Source: Alkalihalophilus marmarensis DSM 21297 (GTDB lineage Bacteria; Bacillota; Bacilli; Bacillales; Bacillaceae_D). From it: 64,000 bases of DNA. The position numbers and the translations under genes are program-made. Each line of letters opens with the position of its first letter. Positions within the stretch are counted from its first letter, which is position 1. Positions 7,975 through 16,487 of the stretch are shown one piece after another. The stretch covers positions 124,001 through 188,000 of the forward strand of contig NZ_ATAE01000056.1 of the NCBI RefSeq assembly GCF_000474275.2, written 5' to 3'. The notes under the pieces are model-generated. The model saw only the letters and a program-made list of their open reading frames with translations. It was not told the origin of the DNA and did no database searches.

Positions 7975-9342
7975 ATGAGGATGAGCAAAGCGGAAGAGAG
8001 TGAAGAAATATTAAATGCACTAAAAGATGATTTACTAGTAACAGACAAAAATGGTCAAATCTTAAGGGTGAGCGAAGAAACAAAAGCATTATATGGAATA
8101 GAGGAGAGAGAGATTGTAGGGGCTTCTGTATATGACCTAGAAAGACAAGGGGTTTTTACTCCAATCGTGACGCCTCTTGTGCTAAAAAAGAAGGATCGAG
8201 TCAATATCATTCAAACGACAAATAAAGGCAGAAAGCTGTTAATAACCGGAGTGCCTGTTTTCGATGAAGAAGGCGAGGTATACAGAATTGCATCGTATTC
8301 TCATGACATTACTGAAATGGTGAATATGAAGCATTTTTTAGCTGAGATGCAAGATGAGATGGAAAGGGTAAAAAATGAAATCGAGGTACTGCGTAATCAA
8401 CAGATGAAAAACACTGGCTTTGTTGGGAGCTCTTATGAAATGAAAAAATGTTTATCCGTCGCAAAACAGGTGGCGGAAGTTGATGTGAACGTTCTCATTC
8501 TAGGAGAGTCGGGTGTAGGGAAGACTCATTTAGCAAAGCTCATTCACAGGGAGAGCGGGCGTTGTGATAAGCCGTTTATTGAAGTGAACTGCGGAGCTAT
8601 TCCTGAAAGTCTTTTTGAATCAGAGTTCTTTGGGTATGAAGCAGGGTCTTTTACCAGTGCAAATAAAAAAGGAAAGCTTGGTTTAGCAGAGCTAGCCGAA
8701 GGGGGAACGCTTTTTTTAGATGAAATAGGAGAGTTGTCCCTTCCATTACAAGTAAAGGTCTTACGTTTTATCCAAGAAAAACAGTTTTACCGGGTAGGAG
8801 GTACGAAACCAAGAACGGTTGATTTCAGGCTGATTGCTGCAACAAACCAGCCGTTAGAGCAGTTAGTTCAAGAAAAGAAGTTTAGAGAAGATCTTTATTT
8901 TAGATTGAATGTTGTTCCAATCCGTATACCGCCGCTAAGGCAGCGAACAACCGATATTCTCCCCCTGCTAGACCATTTTGTTGAACAGTTCTCAAAGAAA
9001 TATAACCGCAGCAGGCTGCTTGATGATGCGGTGAAACAGCAATTATTTAAGCAGCCGTGGCCAGGAAATATTCGAGAACTCATTAATTTAATTGAGAGGC
9101 TCGTAGTTGTTTCTACTTCAGAAATCATTACAATTAATGATTTGCCTGAATCTTATTATCTTCCGTATGGACAAGCTTTAAAGCTAGAAGAGAAGACGCT
9201 CCCTGAGATCCTTGAAGGAGTCGAGAGAGAGGTTCTCCAAAAAGCTAAAACTCAATATAGAACCACTGTTGAGATGGCAAAATATTTAGGTGTCAGTCAA
9301 CCTACAATAGTCAGAAAATTAAGCAAATATAAAATAAAATGA
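7975..9342 (+). CDS. PAS-domain sigma-54-dependent transcriptional activator
   Basis: 455 residues in three parts. A PAS sensor (about 15-115, 'LLVTDKNGQILRVSEETKALYG') is joined by a coiled linker to an AAA+ domain with Walker A 'GESGVGKT' (177-184), Walker B 'GGTLFLDEIGE' and an Arg-rich 'FREDLYFRLNVVPI'. A C-terminal helix-turn-helix (431-450, 'VEMAKYLGVSQPTIVRKL') binds DNA. The sigma-54 contact loop reads 'GSFTSA' (224-229) rather than GAFTGA. AGGAGG lies 7 nt before ATG 7975. A matching -24/-12 promoter starts 5 bp after the stop and faces the transporter gene, so this activator very likely controls the downstream genes in answer to a small ligand bound by PAS. Confidence 0.9.
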   Translation: MRMSKAEESEEILNALKDDLLVTDKNGQILRVSEETKALYGIEEREIVGASVYDLERQGVFTPIVTPLVLKKKDRVNIIQTTNKGRKLLITGVPVFDEEGEVYRIASYSHDITEMVNMKHFLAEMQDEMERVKNEIEVLRNQQMKNTGFVGSSYEMKKCLSVAKQVAEVDVNVLILGESGVGKTHLAKLIHRESGRCDKPFIEVNCGAIPESLFESEFFGYEAGSFTSANKKGKLGLAELAEGGTLFLDEIGELSLPLQVKVLRFIQEKQFYRVGGTKPRTVDFRLIAATNQPLEQLVQEKKFREDLYFRLNVVPIRIPPLRQRTTDILPLLDHFVEQFSKKYNRSRLLDDAVKQQLFKQPWPGNIRELINLIERLVVVSTSEIITINDLPESYYLPYGQALKLEEKTLPEILEGVEREVLQKAKTQYRTTVEMAKYLGVSQPTIVRKLSKYKIK

Positions 9343-9346
9343 TTAA

Positions 9347-9364
9347 TTGGTACATTTATTGCAT
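9347..9364 (+). promoter_or_regulatory. Sigma-54 (-24/-12) promoter
   Basis: TTGGTAC-N5-TTGCAT matches the consensus TTGGCAC-N5-TTGCW with one change; the GG and GC dinucleotides are exactly 12 bp apart. It lies between the activator gene and the YjiH transporter, placing transcription start near 9374. Confidence 0.8.
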
Positions 9365-9430
9365 TATAAAAAGTTACACATCTAGAGAAGCATGTAGGTC
9401 TAAAACTAAAGGGTAAGGTGAGGTGCTTTT

Positions 9431-10822
9431 ATGGAGTTAGAGAAAAAGGAGATTTTAGTTTCAGAGTTTGAACGAGAAGAAACGATGACCACAACCAACA
9501 AGTTGAAATTCATTATCCCATCAATAGTGGGTTTGTTTCTATTCCTTATTCCATTAAATTATGGTGGGAAATGGACCATTGGAGTCGGAATTTTAGCTGA
9601 AACTGCTCAGGGAATAACTGCTGATTATCTCCCAGCCTTTATGGTAGCAGTGCTCTTGTTATCGGTTGTATTAACAATCGCAGCAAACGTAGCCAAGCCT
9701 CAATGGATCATGAACTCTGCTTTTCTTAAAGGCTTGTTTCATGTCAGCGGCTTTTGGCTGGTGATGCGAGCAGCAGGGGCATTGTTTGCCGTTATGGTCA
9801 TTTTTGAAATAGGACCTGCCTTTATCTGGGATGCTTATACAGGAGGGACAGTTCTGTATGAATTAGTTCCTGTACTCACGATGTGGTTTCTATTTGCCGG
9901 CCTTCTTATGCCTTTATTGCTGGAGTTTGGATTAATGGACTTTATTGGAACTTCACTTAGAAAAGTGATGCGCCCTTTATTCCGTCTTCCGGGCAGATCC
10001 TCCATTGATGCGGTTGCTTCTTGGATGGGAAGCGGTACGGTAGGGGTGCTTATAACCACAAAGCAGTATGAGGAAGGATTCTATACAAAACGCGAAGCAG
10101 CGGTCATTGCGACGAATTTCTCTGTTGCATCAATCGCGTTTAGCTTAGTCGTCATTAGTTTTATCGGTCTTGATTATATGTTTATTCCATTTTATTTGAC
10201 GGTTATCGTGGCAGGGTTGATTGCAGCCATTATCTGTCCTAGAATTCCGCCGCTCTCAAGAAAAGCGGATACGTACTATGAGGGGGCTGGAAAACAAATT
10301 TCAGAAGAAGTGCCTGAGGGGAAAACGAGCAGACAGTGGGCGTTAGAAAGAGCTGTAGCTACAGCTTCAAAAGTGAAAAGTGTGAAAGGTGTAGCAACAA
10401 AAGGTTTTCAAAATGTCTTAGATATTTGGTTTGGGCTCATTCCGCTTGTTATGGCATTAGGAACGATTGCTTTAATTGTTGCCGAATACACATCTGTCTT
10501 TACTTATTTATCCTATCCTTTTGTACCGATCCTAGAATTACTTAGAATCCCAGAGGCGCAAGCTGCTGCCCCGGCGTTACTTGTAGGCTTTGCAGACATG
10601 TTTTTACCTGCAGTGGTCGGGAGCGGAATTGAAAGTGAATTAACTCGCTTTGTTATTGCGGCAGTTTCAATGACTCAGCTTATCTATATGTCCGAGATTG
10701 GTATTTTACTGCTTCGCTCAAAGATTCCTCTGAGCCTGCTTGATCTAGTCATTGTATTTTTCCAGCGTACGATTATTACATTGCCGATTATTGTGTTCAT
10801 GGCACACGTCTTTTTCTTCTAA
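9431..10822 (+). CDS. YjiH-family membrane transporter (nucleoside-recognition Gate domain)
   Basis: 463 residues with about ten membrane segments and two Gate-type blocks ('GLMDFIGTSLRKVMRPLFRLPGRSSIDAVASWMGSG' region and 'ILELLRIPEAQAAAPALLVGFADMFLPAVVGSG' region). The YjiH family is uncharacterised but presumed to move small metabolites. It begins 67 bp after the sigma-54 promoter, with GGTGAGGTG before ATG 9431; ATG 9485 is an alternative start. The aminotransferase gene follows 41 bp later, so the two are probably co-transcribed and this protein likely imports the amine substrate. The substrate itself is inferred only. Confidence 0.82.
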   Translation: MELEKKEILVSEFEREETMTTTNKLKFIIPSIVGLFLFLIPLNYGGKWTIGVGILAETAQGITADYLPAFMVAVLLLSVVLTIAANVAKPQWIMNSAFLKGLFHVSGFWLVMRAAGALFAVMVIFEIGPAFIWDAYTGGTVLYELVPVLTMWFLFAGLLMPLLLEFGLMDFIGTSLRKVMRPLFRLPGRSSIDAVASWMGSGTVGVLITTKQYEEGFYTKREAAVIATNFSVASIAFSLVVISFIGLDYMFIPFYLTVIVAGLIAAIICPRIPPLSRKADTYYEGAGKQISEEVPEGKTSRQWALERAVATASKVKSVKGVATKGFQNVLDIWFGLIPLVMALGTIALIVAEYTSVFTYLSYPFVPILELLRIPEAQAAAPALLVGFADMFLPAVVGSGIESELTRFVIAAVSMTQLIYMSEIGILLLRSKIPLSLLDLVIVFFQRTIITLPIIVFMAHVFFF

Positions 10823-10863
10823 GTGAACGGATCATCAATTATTTGTAAAAGGGAGCGAGGCAT

Positions 10864-12204
10864 ATGAGTACAGCGGATTGGAGTTACCTGCGAGAAAAAT
10901 CAGCTGAACGATTAGCACCAAGCATGGCAAAAGATCATCCTAATTTGCCTGTTGTAAAGGAAGAGGGCTGTTATTACTACGGGGTAGATGGGGTGAAATA
11001 TTTAGATTTCACATCAGGAATTGCAGTGACGAATGTGGGACACCGCCACCCGAAAGTTGTTCAGGCCATTAAGGAAGCGGCTGATCATTTAACCCATGGA
11101 CCGATTGGTGTCATTCAATATGAATCCATTTTAAAATTAGCAGATGAGCTCGCTGATATCCTGCCGGGTGATCTGGATTGTTTCTTCTTTGCAAACAGCG
11201 GGACTGAAGCGATTGAAGGGGCTTTAAAGTTAGCTAAATTTGTAACGAAGCGGCCTTATGTCGTTTCATTTACAGGATGTTTTCACGGCCGGACACAAGG
11301 GTCACTTGGGGTAAGCACATCTAAAAGTAAGTATCGAAAATTCCTTCAGCCAAATGGGTTAACTTACCAGGTTCCTTATTTTAATCCGTCTGATCCAAGA
11401 TTTCTTGATGAGGAAGGTGAAGTGGTAGAATCGTCAGCGTGTGCGCTGCTAGAAGAAGAGTTTAGGAACCTATTTAAATATCAAGTATCACCTGAGGAAG
11501 TAGCAGCGGTGATCTTAGAGCCCGTTCTTGGAGAAGGCGGATATATAATCCCGCCTGCCTCTTGGTTAGCTAAGGTAAGGGAGATTTGTAACCGTCACGG
11601 TATACTACTGATATTTGATGAAGTCCAAACAGGGTTTGGCCGCACAGGAGAATGGTTTGCGGCTCAAACATTCGGGGTCACTCCAGATATTATGGCAATT
11701 GCTAAAGGAATTGCATCAGGTTTGCCGCTTAGTGCTACTGTAGCTAACCACAAGCTGATGCAGCAATGGCCGCTCGGTAGCCACGGGACAACATTTGGAG
11801 GAAACCCGATAGCTTGTTCAGCCGCATTAGCCACTTTAGACGTTCTAAAAGAAGAAAACCTATTAGAGAATGCTAAAGAAGTCGGTGCCTATGCAAGAGA
11901 GAGGCTCAATTTATTAAAAGAGAAGTATGAGATGATTGGAAGCATCCGTAGTGTTGGGTTGATGATTGGGATAGAAATCATTGAGCCACACACAAAGAAG
12001 TCGGACGGAGCTGCAGTGCTGAGGATATTAGATTTAGCCCTGCAGGAAGGTGTTTTATTTTATCTATGCGGCAATGAAGGAGAGGTCATTCGAATGATCC
12101 CGCCGCTTAGCGTGACAAAAGAGCAAATTGACGATGGCTTAGATATGCTTCAGCGCGCGTTAGTAAAGTATAAAGAAGAAACGCATCAGCCGGCATCCCT
12201 CTAG
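10864..12204 (+). CDS. Class III PLP-dependent aminotransferase (4-aminobutyrate aminotransferase-like)
   Basis: 446 residues, the usual class III length. It has the family blocks '[17 protein letters not shown]', '[10 protein letters not shown]', 'EPVLGEGG' and '[13 protein letters not shown]', then '[15 protein letters not shown]', whose Lys forms the PLP Schiff base. Class III enzymes transfer terminal amino groups (GABA, ornithine, beta-alanine, diamines) to 2-oxoglutarate or pyruvate. GabT-like sequence fits an omega-amino acid. AGGGAGCGAGG precedes ATG 10864. Coupling with a sigma-54 promoter and a transporter points to use of an omega-amino acid as nitrogen source. No succinate-semialdehyde dehydrogenase gene lies next to it. 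Confidence 0.87.
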   Translation: MSTADWSYLREKSAERLAPSMAKDHPNLPVVKEEGCYYYGVDGVKYLDFTSGIAVTNVGHRHPKVVQAIKEAADHLTHGPIGVIQYESILKLADELADILPGDLDCFFFANSGTEAIEGALKLAKFVTKRPYVVSFTGCFHGRTQGSLGVSTSKSKYRKFLQPNGLTYQVPYFNPSDPRFLDEEGEVVESSACALLEEEFRNLFKYQVSPEEVAAVILEPVLGEGGYIIPPASWLAKVREICNRHGILLIFDEVQTGFGRTGEWFAAQTFGVTPDIMAIAKGIASGLPLSATVANHKLMQQWPLGSHGTTFGGNPIACSAALATLDVLKEENLLENAKEVGAYARERLNLLKEKYEMIGSIRSVGLMIGIEIIEPHTKKSDGAAVLRILDLALQEGVLFYLCGNEGEVIRMIPPLSVTKEQIDDGLDMLQRALVKYKEETHQPASL

Positions 12205-12340
12205 TAAGCCATTCATTTAAGGCCTGCCTTCTAGTAATAATTGTTTTATCTTGTACTTACCGCAAAGACATGATATCAATAGAATATAAAACTATTTACC
12301 TATATCTATTGTATGGTGTAAAAGTGGATGAGGTGGAAGA

Positions 12341-13177
12341 ATGAGTACGGGTAAAACAGATCAAGAAATATTAGATTCCATTGTAACAGCAGCTCCATTT
12401 ATTCAAAAGGCGGCTAAAGAAGAAATTGCCATATCTATATGTGACCATGAAACATGGCTGTTGCAGCTAGATCACCCTAATCTAGTTCTTGGTAATAAAA
12501 CCGGTGACCCTGTATCTAAAGAAGATCCAGTCATTCAAAGTGCTTTAAATGGAAAGAGCGAGATGGGGCGGCCTCCGTTTGAGGTTTACGGCATTCATTT
12601 CTTTGGGAAAACGACGCCGATCATGAACAATGGCAGAGTGATTGGGGCCATAGGGATGGCTTATAATATTGAAGTATTAATGAAAATGGAGAAAAATGTA
12701 GAGAAGCTCAATGACATAACAGGGAGCATTCAGAAGTTAATTGAACAGATCATTTCTCAAGCTGATCAGCTTCAAGAGACGAATAATGAATTATATCAGC
12801 TGTCTGAGAGATCAAAAGAGAATTCTGAAGAGGTTAATCATATTCTTGAATTGATGAATAAGATCTCAAGACAGACGAATATTTTAGGTTTAAACGCTAA
12901 TATTGAAGCGGCACGAGCTGGTGATGCTGGGAATGGATTCTCTGTTGTTGCAAATGAAGTTCGTACGATCTCTAAGGAGACAGCAGCTTCATCAGATAAA
13001 ATTAATGAATCCATTACGCTCATTAAAGGAAACTTAGAACAGATGATTGATAGTTTATCCACGATAAGAGGGCTGACAACTGAGCAGACTGAGCTTGTTA
13101 AGAATGCTGCCCAAACGCTTGATACTCTATCAACCATTATCTATCAGCTGCATGATTATATGAAGACATTAGGCTAA
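12341..13177 (+). CDS. Soluble methyl-accepting chemotaxis-type receptor (YfmS-like)
   Basis: 278 residues with no membrane segment. The first 120 residues form a small sensor module ('ICDHETWLLQLDHPNLVLG', 'TPIMNNGRVIGAIGMAYNIE'). A shortened coiled-coil MCP domain follows with the signalling tip 'ISRQTNILGLNANIEAARAG' and 'GFSVVANEVRTIS'. This tip binds CheA/CheW. The size and layout are those of B. subtilis YfmS. It lies inside the catabolic island between the aminotransferase and an M20 hydrolase, with its own terminator. It may tie chemotaxis to sensing of the same substrate; that is inference. Confidence 0.85.
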   Translation: MSTGKTDQEILDSIVTAAPFIQKAAKEEIAISICDHETWLLQLDHPNLVLGNKTGDPVSKEDPVIQSALNGKSEMGRPPFEVYGIHFFGKTTPIMNNGRVIGAIGMAYNIEVLMKMEKNVEKLNDITGSIQKLIEQIISQADQLQETNNELYQLSERSKENSEEVNHILELMNKISRQTNILGLNANIEAARAGDAGNGFSVVANEVRTISKETAASSDKINESITLIKGNLEQMIDSLSTIRGLTTEQTELVKNAAQTLDTLSTIIYQLHDYMKTLG

Positions 13178-13180
13178 GCG

Positions 13181-13215
13181 AAAATACTCTATCAGGTGAT
13201 GATAGGGTATTTTTT
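13181..13215 (+). terminator. Terminator of the chemoreceptor gene
   Basis: AATACTCTATCA and TGATAGGGTATT pair (one wobble) around GGTGA, then TTTTT. Confidence 0.8.
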
Positions 13216-13247
13216 AGTCTGTTTGAACCAAATCGGACTAATTGTTA

Positions 13248-13307
13248 AATGATCTGACACCACAGACGCTATCTAAAGCAGTCATTTTTACAAAGTGTCA
13301 AATCATT
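13248..13307. repeat. Intergenic inverted repeat
   Basis: AATGATCTGACAC (13248-13260) is inverted as GTGTCAAATCATT (13295-13307), 13-bp arms with one mismatch and 34 bp between them. There is no T-tract, so it is not a terminator. It may be a small mobile relic or an operator pair upstream of the M20 hydrolase. Confidence 0.5.
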
Positions 13308-13393
13308 CTCGTTATTTTAGAAACATCTTGTACAATTAAATATTTGAATATTTAGAATAGAATAAAGGTAACACTTTTATTGGGGGGATCAGA

Positions 13394-14659
13394 ATGAAAA
13401 CCACATACACCGCTTCAAGCTTAACCGTAAATAAGGAACGACTGCAGTCACGTATTGAGGAGCTCGCTGAAATTGGGAAGATTGCAGAAACTGGAGTATG
13501 CAGACTGACATTATCAAAAGAAGATAAAGAAGCTGTCTTAAAAGTAAAAGGCTGGATGGAAGAAGCTGGTCTCGAGACGAAAATAGATGATTGTGGAAAC
13601 TTAATCGGGCAATGGGCAGGCGCTGATGACAGCCTTCCGATCCTAGTCGTAGGCTCTCATATAGATAGTCAGCCGTATGGCGGCAGATTTGATGGAGTCA
13701 TTGGAGTTCTTGGTGCTCTTGAAGTTGTACAAACAATGAGAGAGAAAGGGGTTCAGCCTAATCGTACAATAGAGGTTATCGCATTTAGTGATGAAGAAGG
13801 ATGCCGCTTTGATAAAGGCTTGTTCGGAGTAAGAGGTATCTTGAATCAGCTAGAAAAGGGAGAGCTTGATCGGGTGGATAAGGACGGGATTTCACGCAGA
13901 GAAGCCTTAATTGAGTTTGGGTGCAATCCAGATGAATTAGCAAAATCTGTTTACCCAGAGGGGCGGATTGGTGAATTTCTGGAGCTGCATATTGAACAAG
14001 GACCAATCCTTGATCGCAGCGAGGTGCCGGTTGGAATTGTGACAGGTATATCTGGTCCGCTCTGGCTGACGTTAGACATTCAAGGGTTTGCCGGACATGC
14101 GGGCTCTGTTCCGATGTCTTATCGTCAAGATGCGCTCGTTGCGGCAGCTGAGGTTACGCTTACGTTAAATGAGCTGGCCACAATGGACCCGGAAGCACCG
14201 ACTGTAGCGACGGTTGGAAAAATGGAGGTATTCCCTAACTCGAGAAACATCATACCAGAACGAGTACGGATGACCATTGATCTGCGTGATATTGACCTCG
14301 AGAGAAGGAGAGATATTGAAGCGGCTCTTTATCAATCGATTGATCATATTTGTGAGAAACATCAAGTAACCCATACGATCCGTATTGATACAGAGAGTGA
14401 CCCTAGATATTGTGCAGAAGAGATTATGAATGATATGCGTGCTTCTGCGATTGAGATGTTTGGAAATGCTGTCCCTGAATTAATGAGCGGACCATTCCAT
14501 GATGCCTTAGCGATGTCGACCGTATGTGATTACGGCATGATCTTTGTCCGTTGTAAAGATGGGATCAGTCATAACCCAAAAGAGAGTGCAGAGTTCGATG
14601 ATATTACACTTGGTACAGAGCTTTTGTATCAGACGGTTGTAAAAAGAGCTGCAAAGTAG
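13394..14659 (+). CDS. Zn-dependent M20 amidohydrolase (N-carbamoyl-amino acid hydrolase/allantoate amidohydrolase type)
   Basis: 421 residues, the normal length for the HyuC/AllC/AmaB group. Metal and active-site blocks are in order: 'VVGSHIDSQPYGGRFDGV' (His/Asp ligands), 'FSDEEGCRF' (catalytic Glu pair), 'ELHIEQGPIL' (subfamily hallmark), 'GFAGHAGSVP' in the dimerisation domain, and 'GPFHDALAMS' (last His ligand). The enzymes hydrolyse N-carbamoyl, ureido or N-acyl bonds of amino acids. GGGGGGATC precedes ATG 13394. A symporter pair and a second M20 enzyme follow within one transcription unit, so it probably works on a substrate brought in by them. The exact substrate is not decidable here. 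Confidence 0.87.
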   Translation: MKTTYTASSLTVNKERLQSRIEELAEIGKIAETGVCRLTLSKEDKEAVLKVKGWMEEAGLETKIDDCGNLIGQWAGADDSLPILVVGSHIDSQPYGGRFDGVIGVLGALEVVQTMREKGVQPNRTIEVIAFSDEEGCRFDKGLFGVRGILNQLEKGELDRVDKDGISRREALIEFGCNPDELAKSVYPEGRIGEFLELHIEQGPILDRSEVPVGIVTGISGPLWLTLDIQGFAGHAGSVPMSYRQDALVAAAEVTLTLNELATMDPEAPTVATVGKMEVFPNSRNIIPERVRMTIDLRDIDLERRRDIEAALYQSIDHICEKHQVTHTIRIDTESDPRYCAEEIMNDMRASAIEMFGNAVPELMSGPFHDALAMSTVCDYGMIFVRCKDGISHNPKESAEFDDITLGTELLYQTVVKRAAK

Positions 14660-14686
14660 AGCACTTCATATGAGGGGGGAAGGTTG

Positions 14687-14923
14687 ATGTTTAAACGATA
14701 TCCGAAAAAGAAGAAAATTTTGTACAGCTTGATCATCCTATGCTTTATCGTACTTGAAACTCCTCTTATCTTATTAGCGAATACGACTGAACCATTTGTT
14801 TTAGGAATGCCATTTTTCTTGTTTTGGAATTTAGTTTGGTGGTTTGTCCTCACTGGATTATTTTTCATTGGCTATATGATCAATTGGGGAAGTGCTGAAA
14901 GTAAAGAGGCTGATATCAGTTAA
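14687..14923 (+). CDS. DUF3311-type small membrane protein
   Basis: 78 residues from ATG 14687, preceded by GAGGGGGGAAGG. Two membrane segments, 'LYSLIILCFIVLETPLILLA' and 'FFLFWNLVWWFVLTGLFFIG', with short tails. Small DUF3311 proteins are typically encoded directly before a sodium:solute symporter, as here (19 bp before the next start), and are thought to be accessory subunits. No catalytic motif. Confidence 0.75.
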   Translation: MFKRYPKKKKILYSLIILCFIVLETPLILLANTTEPFVLGMPFFLFWNLVWWFVLTGLFFIGYMINWGSAESKEADIS

Positions 14924-14942
14924 GATGTAGGGGGGATGCAAG

Positions 14943-16460
14943 TTGACTATAGGCGTATTAATTATTGCGGCATTTATGATTATTCCGCTTGTCATTGGGT
15001 TCTTCGCTGCAACGAAATCGACCAAGACAAGTGAGGATTTCTTTATTCAAGGCAGGGGAATGGGTGCGATTGCAGTCTTCTTTACCGTAGCAGCAACTTG
15101 GTGGAGCTCCTTTGCGTTTTTAGGTTCAAATGCTACGTTTTATACGAATGGTCCTGTTTATTTAACCGCTCTTGCATGGAACTTACTCTTTGGGTTTATG
15201 TACTATTGGGTGGGAAAACGGGTCTGGTTCTTAGGGAAACGATTTAATTACATCACTGCATCAGATTTATTAGGGGATTTCTACAATAATGAAAAGCTGC
15301 GGATGATCGTCGCTGGAATCTTGCTCGTATTTACGATTCCTTATTTGCAAATTCAATTAACCGGGGGCGCCTACTTGATTGAGGTAGCTTCAGGCGGAGT
15401 TATACCTTTTTGGTTAGCAGCATTAATGTTCTATTTTATTATTGTAACGTATGTATGGGTAGGGGGAATCCGTGCCGTTGCTTGGACCGATATTATTTAC
15501 GGAGCGCTGCTATTCTTTGGAATGATGTATGCAGGGTATTATATTTCTCAGCATGTCGGCGGACCGAGCGGATTATTTGAGGGATTGCTAGCAACAAGTC
15601 CAGAACACCTCACACTTCCTGGCCCGCAAGGTGCGATGGGCTATCCGATGTGGTTCAGTTTATTCGCAGTGACAGCAATTGGGGCATTTATGGGACCGCA
15701 GATTTGGCTTAGAATGTATTCGGTAAAAAGCGGGAAGCTGTTTAACCTGATGCCGTTTTTACTAGGGTTTGCGGCCATTGCCTATATGGGATCACTGCTT
15801 GCGGGCTTTACAGGGGTGCTGCTCGAGCCGGGGCTGGCAAATCCAGACCAAATTCTTCCGGTCATGTTAATGGAATATGCGCCATTTGCCTTGGCCTCTC
15901 TTATTTTAGCAGCAGGTGCAGCAGCGGCGATGTCGACAGCGAACTCACAAATCCATGCAATCTCAACTATTGTAACAATGGATATTTATAAACGTTATCA
16001 AAATCCTAAAGCGAGCCAAGAAAGCATCATTAAAGTAGGCCGCTGGTCATTAATTGTCTTCTCACTGATTGCATATGTCATGGCTCTTGTTGTACCGGGA
16101 GTTCTTGTCACAATTGGGATTGCAGCACTTGCAGGAACGGCTCAGCTCTTAGTACCTACCATTGGAGCAATCAGCTGGCGTCGTGCTCATCCTACAGCGG
16201 CGATCTGGGGGCTTGTAGTCAGTATTGCAGTCGTTCTCTTGTTCACATTTGTTCCAGTATTAAAAAATCCTCTCGGGTTCCATGCCGGTGTGTGGGGATT
16301 ACTAATTAATACGGTTCTCTTTATAGGAATTAGTTTAATGCTTAAGCGAACAGACAAAGAGGTAGTCAGTCGATTTGATACGGCTAGAAACGAATACAAC
16401 AAATTGTATCATCCTGAGCTTGTAGATGGTGAAATCGATACAAAAAGAGAAGCTCTATAG
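14943..16460 (+). CDS. Sodium:solute symporter (SSS family)
   Basis: 505 residues, about thirteen membrane segments. TTG start with GTAGGGGGGATG upstream. SSS features include the N-terminal 'TKTSEDFFIQGRGMGAIAVF' and the mid-protein 'AAGAAAAMSTANSQIHAIST', the conserved region around the sodium site in helix 8. It should import a small organic solute with Na+. Placed between two M20 hydrolases and with a DUF3311 partner, its cargo is likely an N-substituted amino acid or dipeptide-like compound (inference). A Na+-coupled carrier suits a salt- or alkali-adapted host. Confidence 0.87.
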   Translation: MTIGVLIIAAFMIIPLVIGFFAATKSTKTSEDFFIQGRGMGAIAVFFTVAATWWSSFAFLGSNATFYTNGPVYLTALAWNLLFGFMYYWVGKRVWFLGKRFNYITASDLLGDFYNNEKLRMIVAGILLVFTIPYLQIQLTGGAYLIEVASGGVIPFWLAALMFYFIIVTYVWVGGIRAVAWTDIIYGALLFFGMMYAGYYISQHVGGPSGLFEGLLATSPEHLTLPGPQGAMGYPMWFSLFAVTAIGAFMGPQIWLRMYSVKSGKLFNLMPFLLGFAAIAYMGSLLAGFTGVLLEPGLANPDQILPVMLMEYAPFALASLILAAGAAAAMSTANSQIHAISTIVTMDIYKRYQNPKASQESIIKVGRWSLIVFSLIAYVMALVVPGVLVTIGIAALAGTAQLLVPTIGAISWRRAHPTAAIWGLVVSIAVVLLFTFVPVLKNPLGFHAGVWGLLINTVLFIGISLMLKRTDKEVVSRFDTARNEYNKLYHPELVDGEIDTKREAL

Positions 16461-16487
16461 GAAATACAAAATGGAGTGGTGATAAGT

